Shown here one piece after another: positions 8,151 through 15,361 of a stretch of DNA of 64,000 nucleotides. Both the position numbers and the translations under genes were made by a program. The notes beneath the pieces are model-generated. The model worked only from the letters and a program-made list of their open reading frames with translations, had not been told where the DNA came from and did not search any database. Origin of the DNA: Clostridiaceae bacterium (lineage in GTDB: Bacteria; Bacillota; Clostridia; Lachnospirales; Lachnospiraceae); the NCBI GenBank assembly GCA_009911305.1, contig QXXC01000020.1:16147-80146 (forward strand). Reading direction: 5' to 3'. Every line of letters starts with the position of its first letter. Positions within the stretch are counted from its first letter, which is position 1.

Positions 8151-8195
8151 AGCGGCGGCTTTGAAATGACAGATTTCAGGCCGCCGCTTTATTTA
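8151..8195 (+). terminator. Rho-independent terminator of the sigma factor operon
   Basis: GCGGCGGC and GCCGCCGC pair perfectly; the stem extends inward through TTGAAAT/ATTTCA and is followed by TTTATTT. The next 195 bases show no gene. Confidence 0.85.
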
Positions 8196-8390
8196 AGCAT
8201 GTTTCACTGTGATCGATGGCTTTGCCGGCAACGCGGCAAATGAAATAAACGTCTGCTTGTCCAGGGCGGCTGGAAGTGAGCATGGAACAAAAGTAGGGGA
8301 TGGTGGAGCAGGAGTATTCATATGGGGATATGGGGAGGCCGCGGACGCTTTATAAATGGAAATAGACAGAGCGCGTCAGAATAGCCCCCC

Positions 8391-9575
8391 CTACAAAGGT
8401 ATCTTCCTGCGCGGCAGTCTGCGCGCGGCGCAGGCAAAGACAACCGCGCAGGCTGCCAGCAGCGCAGAAGCCAGAGCCTTATTGTACCTCCATTCCATAT
8501 AGATCTCCCCTTCCCCGGCCTTCGGCATGGGAGAGGGATCAAAGGGCAGTCCATACGCGGGCAGAAGGCTTTTCATATTCAGGAGATGGATCACCGGGAC
8601 ACCCTGCTCCAGATAACAGGGGATCAGGCCGCCTGCGCCGGCATTCGGGGAATGCTCATTATCACGCGCCCCTTCTTTTCGGAACCGCGTAGAGGCGGGC
8701 TGCAGGATGCCGTTCGCGGCTGAAACCATCTCGCTTCCGCCCCCGAAGGAGAGGAGATTTCCGCCGGCGTTGATAAAGCAGACAGGCTGTTCATATCCGG
8801 CCGCGCGGCTGTTGTCTGTATAGACGGCCCGCCGGGCCGCAAGATTTTCGGAGAGATCTTCATAATACAGCCAGGAGAGCCCTCTTTCCGTCTGACGCGC
8901 GGCGATGGCGTCTTTGACGCTGCCGGGCATTTCCTTTCCGATATCGCCCGCTCCTCCCATGGAAAACCATTCGCTGTGATTCACAATCAGGCCGCGGCGA
9001 AGCAGCGCTTCTTCCATATCCAGCCAGGTGAAGTCCGGGAGGTTTGCGCCGTAGGTGGAAGCGCCGACAGAGCTTATGACAATGCCTTTGGCGCCCATGG
9101 CGTCGAGCGCGCACAGGACGGAGATGTTTAATCCGGGAAAGGAGCCGGAACAATTGACGGCCACCGGATCGCCGGCCTTTACGCCGCACTGTGTGAGCAT
9201 ATCCACAATCATGGCCGCGATGTTGGGATTGGCGGCGGATCGCTTGGACGGCAGGCTTCCAAGGGTGGTCGTGATCTCCGTATAGGAATCGCCCACAAGC
9301 CCGGTCCGGTTCGGATCATCAATGGGAGAGATTGCATGGCCGCGCAGAAGCCGTTCCTCCCGGATAGCCGCAAAAGCCGCGTCCGCCCGCCGGGCGGCGC
9401 TTAACATCACGTCATAATGGCTTTTGGGGCTCTGTGTCCTGCTCTGCCGGATCAGGAAGCAGGAGACCGCGAGCATGAAAAACGGGGCCAGCAGCCATAT
9501 ATACCGTTTGAGATGCCTGATATCTCCGGCGCGTCTTATATCAAAAAACAGTCCTTTATGGTCTGAACGTTTCAT
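8391..9575 (-). CDS. pgsW: Poly-gamma-glutamate system protein PgsW
   Basis: 394 residues with an N-terminal membrane anchor (about 25-42, WLLAPFFMLAVSCFLI) and a second hydrophobic segment near the C-terminus (about 365-382). The core, with VAVNCSGSFPGLNISVLCALDAMGAKG and TYGANLPDFTWLDME, is the PgsW family found next to pgsB and pgsC. Its role is not settled; it stands beside the synthase where other species have further Pgs/Cap proteins. GAGGTAACATGT precedes the ATG. It is the last gene of the minus-strand pgsB-pgsC-pgsW operon, 76 bases after pgsC. No CapA/PgsA-type metallophosphatase is present nearby. Confidence 0.82.
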   Translation of the reverse strand: MKRSDHKGLFFDIRRAGDIRHLKRYIWLLAPFFMLAVSCFLIRQSRTQSPKSHYDVMLSAARRADAAFAAIREERLLRGHAISPIDDPNRTGLVGDSYTEITTTLGSLPSKRSAANPNIAAMIVDMLTQCGVKAGDPVAVNCSGSFPGLNISVLCALDAMGAKGIVISSVGASTYGANLPDFTWLDMEEALLRRGLIVNHSEWFSMGGAGDIGKEMPGSVKDAIAARQTERGLSWLYYEDLSENLAARRAVYTDNSRAAGYEQPVCFINAGGNLLSFGGGSEMVSAANGILQPASTRFRKEGARDNEHSPNAGAGGLIPCYLEQGVPVIHLLNMKSLLPAYGLPFDPSPMPKAGEGEIYMEWRYNKALASALLAACAVVFACAARRLPRRKIPL

Positions 9576-9651
9576 ACATGTTACCTCTGCAAAATCTTTT
9601 TATCACTGTCAGAACCGCGCAGTGGTCTGCGCCTGTCCGGATTTTCCTCCA

Positions 9652-10059
9652 TCAGCGTACCAAAATAAATATAATACAGGTAAACAGGGTTACGATTCCC
9701 AGTGAAACGAGCGTGGGCAGGATGTGCTGGCGTTCCATGTCGCGGCCGAGGATTCCGGGGATGAGATTGCCGATGGAGACAGCGGCTCCGGCCCCCAGGG
9801 AGCCGGCCAGGAATTTAAGCAAAACACCGGTCATGATATAGACCGCATATCGCCTGCGGCCGTACAGAATCATGTATTTGGACAGGAAATGGACAACAGC
9901 GACACAGAGAAGAGCCAGGAGGACGGTTCCCGCCAGGCGCTTCCAGTCATAGGAATACATGGCAAAATAGGCCGGGACGATGATGCCGCCCGGAGACAGA
10001 TCTGTAAATTCCGTGTAAATCAGGCTTAATATAATACCTAACAAGAGAATATCATTCAT
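9652..10059 (-). CDS. pgsC: Poly-gamma-glutamate biosynthesis protein PgsC (CapC)
   Basis: 135 residues, nearly all hydrophobic, with about four membrane segments and the conserved N-terminus MNDILLLGIILSLIYTEF followed by the PGGIIVPAYFAMY motif. PgsC forms the membrane synthase with PgsB, polymerising glutamate through the gamma carboxyl. The frame runs upstream into pgsB, but the ATG at 10059 overlaps the pgsB stop as ATGA and has AAGGAACG in front, so it is the start. This overlap implies translational coupling and a 1:1 complex. Confidence 0.92.
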   Translation of the reverse strand: MNDILLLGIILSLIYTEFTDLSPGGIIVPAYFAMYSYDWKRLAGTVLLALLCVAVVHFLSKYMILYGRRRYAVYIMTGVLLKFLAGSLGAGAAVSIGNLIPGILGRDMERQHILPTLVSLGIVTLFTCIIFILVR

Positions 10060-11189
10060 CGTTCCTTCCCCCTTTCTGTGACAGTTCCGGCCATCTCCGG
10101 ATTGTGTTCCTCCAGCTCTTTTATCATCCGGTATCCGGCGCCCTTGATATTTCCGATCCCGACCAGCAGCGCTCCGGAAGGAATCTGTTTTAAACATTCC
10201 CTGTAATCGCGCGCCACGCGCAGATCCGTCACGCCAGCCCGTGCAAAGAGGCGTTTTGGAAGCGCCGCGCCCGATCCGGTCAGGTATACGGTGTGATCCT
10301 TATAAAACGGGAAAAAATGCCGGGCGAACAGGAGGGCGCGGTCGGGCCTGTCCTCTCTGTGGTTATATAAAAAACAGAGCCCGGTGCAGGCGCTGCGGGC
10401 GTCCTCCACATTATTTTTCGTGGATTGTGGATCATTGGCCGAAAAAAGGTTCAGAAAGTGGAAAACCTCATGGCGGCCGTTCTCCATGGAGTACCGTTTG
10501 CGGATGCCGAAGTCCTCTCTGACAGCGGGAAGGCTTTTTTGAAATTCTTCCTCCGTCACGCCGAGCGAGGCGCTGACCGCCCGGGCGACGCCGATATTTT
10601 CCGAGGATGTGCCGGTGGCGGGACAGAGCGCGAGGCGGCAGTTCTTCCTTTGGCAGGTTTCGCCAAAGAGGGAGGCCGCAAGAGGATCCGCGGTGTAGAG
10701 CGTCCCGTTTTCGGGGATGGTGGATGACAGGGAGGCGGCGATCTCCTCCGGTGTATCGCCCATCTCAAATACATGGTCATAACGGACATTGGTGATGACC
10801 GTGATATGGCTCCTTACGATCTGCTCCTGGGCGATTTTCTGGAGCTCTGGATTGACGGCCATGCATTCCAGAATCAGAATCTGAGCGCCCTCGCGCCTGG
10901 CGCGGCGGATGATACGGAGCTGCTCATGGATATTGGCAGGCCCCAGACGCCGGACCGGGCTTTCATGGCCGTTTACATCGATGATCATGGCGTCCGTGCC
11001 GGTTGTTTTGGTGAAAACCTTGTAGCGGGTCCGGAGCGCCGCGTCAATCAGGCGGCAGGTGGACGTCTTTCCGCGGATGCCGTTGACGTGGACGACGGCG
11101 TGGAACGAGGCCAGGCAGGAGCGGTTGATGCGGTTTTCTATGAAAAAATAACATAAAACAGCGGCAAATAAAAAGATGAACGCATACAT
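10056..11189 (-). CDS. pgsB: Poly-gamma-glutamate synthase PgsB (CapB)
   Basis: 377 residues. An N-terminal membrane segment (YAFIFLFAAVLCYFF) precedes a Mur-ligase-like ATP-grasp core with the P-loop VNGIRGKTST at about 36-45 and the motifs TKTTGTDAMIIDVNG, ILILECMAVNPELQ and ITNVRYDHVFEMG. PgsB activates the gamma-carboxyl with ATP and ligates glutamate to the growing chain at the inner membrane face. An ATG five codons upstream is possible, but GGAGGG lies 7 bases before the ATG at 11189. First gene of the operon. The product may be a capsule or a released polymer; without CapA-like and CapD-like partners here, its fate is unclear. Confidence 0.9.
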   Translation of the reverse strand: MYAFIFLFAAVLCYFFIENRINRSCLASFHAVVHVNGIRGKTSTCRLIDAALRTRYKVFTKTTGTDAMIIDVNGHESPVRRLGPANIHEQLRIIRRARREGAQILILECMAVNPELQKIAQEQIVRSHITVITNVRYDHVFEMGDTPEEIAASLSSTIPENGTLYTADPLAASLFGETCQRKNCRLALCPATGTSSENIGVARAVSASLGVTEEEFQKSLPAVREDFGIRKRYSMENGRHEVFHFLNLFSANDPQSTKNNVEDARSACTGLCFLYNHREDRPDRALLFARHFFPFYKDHTVYLTGSGAALPKRLFARAGVTDLRVARDYRECLKQIPSGALLVGIGNIKGAGYRMIKELEEHNPEMAGTVTERGKER

Positions 11190-11291
11190 CCTGAATCCCT
11201 CCATGTGTTACGCGTGTGATATTGTAACCTCTGCGAACATCATAACAGCTTATTCCGAAAAAATCAAAAAATATTGTACAAAAATTTGAGA

Positions 11292-11336
11292 GAAAAATGG
11301 GAAAAAATAGACAGAGTACATTCCTGCCGGTATGAT
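11292..11336 (+). promoter_or_regulatory. Promoter with shared upstream element, copy A
   Basis: TAGACA, 17 bases, TATGAT, preceded by GAAAAATGGG and a run of six A. The 23 bases ending in TAGACAG recur with one mismatch at 14219-14241, again 17 bases from TATGAT. It leads to the permease gene at 11454. Confidence 0.6.
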
Positions 11337-11453
11337 GTTAAGCATAACCGATGAGGGGAGAAGAGGAGGGACAGGATATGGGAAGAAACGGGCCGATATA
11401 GGCAGAAAAAGTATGGAACAAAGGGAATATTTTTCAGAAAGAAGGAGAAAACA

Positions 11454-12722
11454 GTGAGTCACGAACTTATCGTATTTATCGTAATGATCGGTATCTTTAT
11501 GCTGGGCTGCTTCCTTGCAAAGCTTCCGGTGGGCGTGTCAATGATGCTGTCCGCGATCGGGGGATGCCTGGCCGGCGGCGTGGGGATTCCCGTCCGCCAT
11601 CTGGTAGAAGGTACGTTTTCGTATGTGGATACCATTCTTGTTATTGTCACAGCCATGGTATTTATGAAGGTGGTGGAGAAATCAGGAACACTGGATGCTT
11701 TAAGCGCCTTAATTATTAAAAAATTCCATAAGCATCCCGCCATTCTTCTGATCCTGATCATGATTGTCATCATGTTCCCGGGCATGATCACCGGTTCCTC
11801 TACGGCAGCCGTTCTGTCAGCGGGAAGCATCATGGCCCCTGTGCTTCTGATCATGGGCCTGGACAGTGTTACCGCAGCGGCCCTGATCGCCATGGGCGCG
11901 CTCCTGGGCATGATCGCTCCGCCAGTAAACCTGCCGGCGATGATCATTGGCGGCGGCATCGACGTTCCCTTTGTGGGCTTTGGCATTCCGCTGCTTTTAC
12001 TGACGATCCCGGTGGCCATCTTTGCCGCGCTGTTCCTTGGGCTTAAGCAGGCAAAAAACATGGATTATGAGAAAATGGCCCCGCATCTCAACACAGAGGT
12101 GGCGGAAAAATACGGCTTCCGCGTATACATACCGCTGTTTGTGCTGGTGATCCTGATGCTTCTGACCAAGATTTTCAAGATCATCCCGGATATCGGAATG
12201 CCGCTGATGTTCCTCTTAAGCGCCGCAGTGGGCTTATTTACAGGGCGGAAGGTCCATGTGGTTCCCATGATCCAGGAAGCGCTTCACAGCGCCCTGCCGG
12301 TTATGGGAATCCTGATGGGCGTAGGCATGTTTATCCAGGTCATGACTCTGACCGGTGTGCGCGGCTTTATTGTTATGACATGCCTGGGACTTCCGGAGAA
12401 TATGCGTCTGGCGGCTTCCGGAATCTCGATCCCCTTATTCGGAGCGGTATCATCCTTCGGCGCTTCCTCCGTGCTGGGCGTGCCGTTTGCGCTGGCATTT
12501 TTAAATATGGATACCGTATTTACCATTGCGGCCCTGTCATATATCGCGTCGCTGGGAGATATGATGCCGCCGACCGCGCTGGCAGGCTTGTTTGCGGCTA
12601 AGGTAACAGGGGTTGACAATTATGTGAAGGTGTTAAAGAGGTGCCTGATCCCCATGGCAGTGATGCTGGTGTACGGCCTGATCTTCATCTATTTCTCAAA
12701 ACCCATTGCGGGACTGTTTTAA
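11454..12722 (+). CDS. TRAP-type (DctM-like) large permease subunit
   Basis: 422 residues with about 11-12 hydrophobic segments. The first half contains the GSSTAAVLSAGSIMAPV and ALLGMIAPPVNLPAM signatures of DctM-type permeases of the ion-transporter superfamily; a related inverted half follows, with SSFGASSVLGVPFA and DMMPPTALAG. TRAP permeases move carboxylates with Na+, usually with a DctQ small subunit and a periplasmic receptor. Here there is only a 48-residue membrane peptide next door and the scar of a deleted exported protein at 15.1 kb. Start is a GTG behind AAGGAGAAAACA. Heads a plus-strand operon with the small peptide and a zinc deacylase, so N-acyl amino acids or glutamate oligomers are plausible cargo. 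Confidence 0.75.
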   Translation: MSHELIVFIVMIGIFMLGCFLAKLPVGVSMMLSAIGGCLAGGVGIPVRHLVEGTFSYVDTILVIVTAMVFMKVVEKSGTLDALSALIIKKFHKHPAILLILIMIVIMFPGMITGSSTAAVLSAGSIMAPVLLIMGLDSVTAAALIAMGALLGMIAPPVNLPAMIIGGGIDVPFVGFGIPLLLLTIPVAIFAALFLGLKQAKNMDYEKMAPHLNTEVAEKYGFRVYIPLFVLVILMLLTKIFKIIPDIGMPLMFLLSAAVGLFTGRKVHVVPMIQEALHSALPVMGILMGVGMFIQVMTLTGVRGFIVMTCLGLPENMRLAASGISIPLFGAVSSFGASSVLGVPFALAFLNMDTVFTIAALSYIASLGDMMPPTALAGLFAAKVTGVDNYVKVLKRCLIPMAVMLVYGLIFIYFSKPIAGLF

Positions 12723-12737
12723 GGGAGGAACGTGGAT

Positions 12738-12884
12738 ATGATAACTTTGATTTACAGAGCCATTGCGCTTTTGTTCCTTGTATTTACGGCGGTTGACATG
12801 TATAAGGAGGAGGCGCCGTCCATGAAAATTAATAGCTGCATGGTCATGGTTCCTCTCCTGCTGCGCGTCCTGATGATTAAATAA
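12738..12884 (+). CDS. 48-residue membrane peptide between permease and deacylase genes
   Basis: MITLIYRAIALLFLVFTAVD forms one membrane segment; a second hydrophobic stretch (SCMVMVPLLLRVLMI) ends the peptide. GGGAGG lies 9 bases before the ATG, and its stop is 12 bases before the next start, inside a tightly packed operon, which supports real translation. Its position fits a miniature small permease subunit, but the usual DctQ protein is more than three times longer and no sequence similarity was recognised. Confidence 0.65.
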   Translation: MITLIYRAIALLFLVFTAVDMYKEEAPSMKINSCMVMVPLLLRVLMIK

Positions 12885-12896
12885 GGAGGAGTCGAA

Positions 12897-14039
12897 ATGG
12901 ATTTTTTTAAAAAGAATAAACATCTTATGACGGCTGTCTGCGCGGCGGCAAGCCTTGCGGTGGCGGGTATTGCGGGCAAGGATTTCTACGATTTCAGGCA
13001 TTATCAGGAAGTGATTATGCCCGGTCCGGGCGTTACGCGCACCTTTATGCTGAGCGATTACAATGAGAATTTAAAGGGAACCTTCGGCGACACGACGGTG
13101 TATGTGCTGGAGGGCGAGCAGGAAGGCGGGAGCTTCCTGATTCTCGGGGGAACCCACCCGAACGAGCCGTCCGGCCATATGGCAGCCATGACCATAGTGG
13201 AGAGCGGCAGGGTGGAGGCAGGGACGCTGTACGTCATTCCCAGGACGGACAACAGCGCCTTTACCCACAACGATCCCCAGGAGGGCTCACCGCACTTTTT
13301 CCACATTGACACAAAGAGCGGGACAAGGGAGTTTGTATTTGGCTCCCGCGCTTCAAACCCCATCGACCAGTGGCCGGATCCGGACGTGTACACCCACAGC
13401 TCGGGACAGACGCTTTCCGGCAGTGAGATGAGAAACATCAACCGTACATATCCGGGCGTGAAGGACGGCACCATGACAGAGCAGATTTCCTATGCCATCA
13501 CGAATATGATCAATACGCTGGATATTGATATGGAGATGGATCTGCATGAGGCGTCCCCGGAGTATCCGACCATCAACGCAACCGTGGCGCATGAGCGCGC
13601 GATGAGCATGGCCTCCATGGGCATTCTGGAGCTTCAGATGGCGGGTGTGGATATGTCCCTGGAGCCGTCGCCGGTATCCCTGCACGGCCTTACGCACCGC
13701 GAGCTGGGGGATCACACAAATACGCTGGCGCTTCTGATGGAGACCGGAAATCCGTCTCAGGGGCGTCTGCATGGAAAGACGAGCGAGGATCTTATTTTAA
13801 CCGGAAAGGACGATTATTACATGAAGGCGGCCGCGGCCGGGTATCTGTATATACCGTATGATGAGAACGGAGCGCCGCTTGAGATGCGCGTGGGACGGCA
13901 TTTGCAGGGCGTGCAGGAATACATAAGAGCCTTTACGGATATGTATGGGGCCGAGAAGGGCGAGATCGTGGTAAGCGGGCTTCCGAGCTATGAGGACTTA
14001 ACATCAGGCGGGCATAAGCTGGGAGAGTATTTAAACTAA
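12897..14039 (+). CDS. Succinylglutamate desuccinylase/aspartoacylase family protein, membrane-anchored or exported
   Basis: 380 residues. An uncleaved signal or anchor (about 9-26) is followed by a zinc carboxypeptidase-like domain: GGTHPNEPSG gives the HxxE zinc ligands (His and Glu near residues 84-87), EMRNINRTYPG supplies the substrate-binding Arg/Asn region, and DMEMDLHEASPEYP supplies the third His ligand. The family removes acyl groups from amino acids such as N-acyl-aspartate or glutamate. AAGGAGG precedes the ATG by 8 bases. It is the third gene of the permease operon and faces the poly-gamma-glutamate genes, so hydrolysis of a glutamate-derived amide outside the membrane is a reasonable idea. 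Confidence 0.8.
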   Translation: MDFFKKNKHLMTAVCAAASLAVAGIAGKDFYDFRHYQEVIMPGPGVTRTFMLSDYNENLKGTFGDTTVYVLEGEQEGGSFLILGGTHPNEPSGHMAAMTIVESGRVEAGTLYVIPRTDNSAFTHNDPQEGSPHFFHIDTKSGTREFVFGSRASNPIDQWPDPDVYTHSSGQTLSGSEMRNINRTYPGVKDGTMTEQISYAITNMINTLDIDMEMDLHEASPEYPTINATVAHERAMSMASMGILELQMAGVDMSLEPSPVSLHGLTHRELGDHTNTLALLMETGNPSQGRLHGKTSEDLILTGKDDYYMKAAAAGYLYIPYDENGAPLEMRVGRHLQGVQEYIRAFTDMYGAEKGEIVVSGLPSYEDLTSGGHKLGEYLN

Positions 14040-14218
14040 GGGTATTTACACTTTATTGTTTTCCAATATATTACGCGAGCGGGGATCCTGTTCTTCGGAG
14101 AGATTTTCGTAACTGTTTTTGAACGTTTACAGTTACAGGAACTCCGGGGAATGGGATTCTTGGCGTGTGTTTTGAGAAGGGAGGCAAAGGGGCAGACAGC
14201 AGGCAACATTGTCTTCGG

Positions 14219-14263
14219 GAAAAATGAGAAAAAATAGACAGGCCAATTGAAATTGTTTATGAT
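14219..14263 (+). promoter_or_regulatory. Promoter with shared upstream element, copy B
   Basis: GAAAAATGAG, six A and TAGACAG match copy A at 11292-11314 in 22 of 23 bases. TATGAT follows TAGACA after 17 bases. A transcript from here would begin near 14270, leaving only about 10 bases before the ATG at 14280. Confidence 0.55.
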
Positions 14264-14279
14264 GAGGATGACAAGAATT

Positions 14280-15068
14280 ATGAGAAAACAGATTTGGGCC
14301 GCAGCTTTCTGCCTGGCGTTTTCCGCCCTGGCCTGCAAAGGTGTACGGGATGCAGGGTCAGGGGACGGGACTGAGGCAAAGGGAGCGCGGCGCAGCGAGT
14401 ACCGGCTTCTGGAGGGAACCGCGCTGGAGCTCACGGCGGTCCGGATTCAGGGAGAGGAACCGGACAGTCCGGGTGAGGGCGGGACGCTTTACATTGTGGG
14501 CGGTATCCACGGGGACGAGAAAGCGGGATGGATGGCCGGGGAGCTCCTTAAGTATATGGAGATTTCGGCCGGGACGCTTTACATCGTCAGTCCTGCGAAC
14601 CGCTACGGGGCCGGGAAGGATCAGAGGAATACCAAGGAGGATCGTGATTTAAACCGGAATTTTCCCGGCGACCCGGACGGATGTGATGCGGAACGGATCG
14701 CGTGGGCGATTTATTCGGATATCCGCGACAAAAAGCCGGATCTGGCGCTGGATCTGCACGAGGCGCGGCCGGGCGGGGAAAACAGGGATGCTCTTGGAAA
14801 TTCGGTGATCTGCCAGTCGCCTGGCGGGATCGGCGATCTGGTTCTGGAGATCCTCACAAAATCAGCCGAAGGGGATATGTGCTCCGGCGCATTTACGCTT
14901 TACGGCTCGCCGCCGCCGGGCAGTATCAACCGGATCGTGACGGACGAGCTGGGAATTCCGGTGATGACAGTCGAGACCTTTCGGGAGGATGATTTGGAAA
15001 TCAGGGTGAAAAATCATCTGGAGATCGCGCGGCTTGCAATGAGATATTGCGGGCTGCTGGGCGATTAA
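14280..15068 (+). CDS. Second succinylglutamate desuccinylase/aspartoacylase-like protein, exported
   Basis: 262 residues from the ATG at 14280; in-frame starts at 14247 (TTG), 14259, 14262 and 14268 are possible, but MRKQIWAAAFCLAFSALAC gives a clean signal peptide. Its Cys is a weak lipobox candidate because Ala, not Leu, is at -3. The domain has VGGIHGDEKAG (HxxE zinc ligands), DRDLNRNFPGD, LALDLHEARP (third ligand) and a C-terminal VETF/E region. It is shorter than, and clearly paralogous to, the protein at 12897. It has its own copy of the promoter element used by the permease operon. Exact substrate unknown; N-acyl or gamma-linked glutamate compounds are plausible. Confidence 0.75.
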   Translation: MRKQIWAAAFCLAFSALACKGVRDAGSGDGTEAKGARRSEYRLLEGTALELTAVRIQGEEPDSPGEGGTLYIVGGIHGDEKAGWMAGELLKYMEISAGTLYIVSPANRYGAGKDQRNTKEDRDLNRNFPGDPDGCDAERIAWAIYSDIRDKKPDLALDLHEARPGGENRDALGNSVICQSPGGIGDLVLEILTKSAEGDMCSGAFTLYGSPPPGSINRIVTDELGIPVMTVETFREDDLEIRVKNHLEIARLAMRYCGLLGD

Positions 15069-15101
15069 AGGATGTATTATATATTTTAAGGAGGAATTGA
15101 C

Positions 15102-15256
15102 ATGAAAAAGAACATGAAGAAGCTTCTCGCGCTTGCCATGACGCTTCCGCTGACCGCCTGATGAAAGGGATTGTGACCTCCAACGGCATCCCGGCCTCCT
15201 TTGTGGAAAACCAGGTGGGCGCTGTAGAGCCGCTTAAGATTCTGTTTGGTAAATAA
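15102..15256 (+). pseudogene. Deletion scar of an exported protein gene
   Basis: After an excellent AAGGAGGAATTGAC ribosome binding site, an ATG opens MKKNMKKLLALAMTLPLTA, a signal-peptide start that hits TGA at 15159-15161. In another frame the sequence continues from there as MKGIVTSNGIPASFVENQVG... and ends at TAA 15256, followed by a strong terminator, which looks like the C-terminal 30 residues of a normal protein. The simplest reading is an internal deletion joining the first and last parts of one gene out of frame. Its family cannot be named; a solute receptor for the permease at 11454 is one possibility. Confidence 0.65.
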
Positions 15257-15292
15257 CAGATAACAGCAAAATGAACATAGAATAAACAGGGC

Positions 15293-15340
15293 AGGCCCCG
15301 GAAAACCTCATTCGATGACGGTTTTCCGGGGCCTCTTTTT
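15293..15340 (+). terminator. Strong Rho-independent terminator
   Basis: A perfect 15-bp stem (AGGCCCCGGAAAACC with its complement at 15320-15334) is followed by CTTTTT. It closes the deacylase group and the deletion scar. Confidence 0.92.
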
Positions 15341-15361
15341 ATCCTTGCTGATTACGGATAC

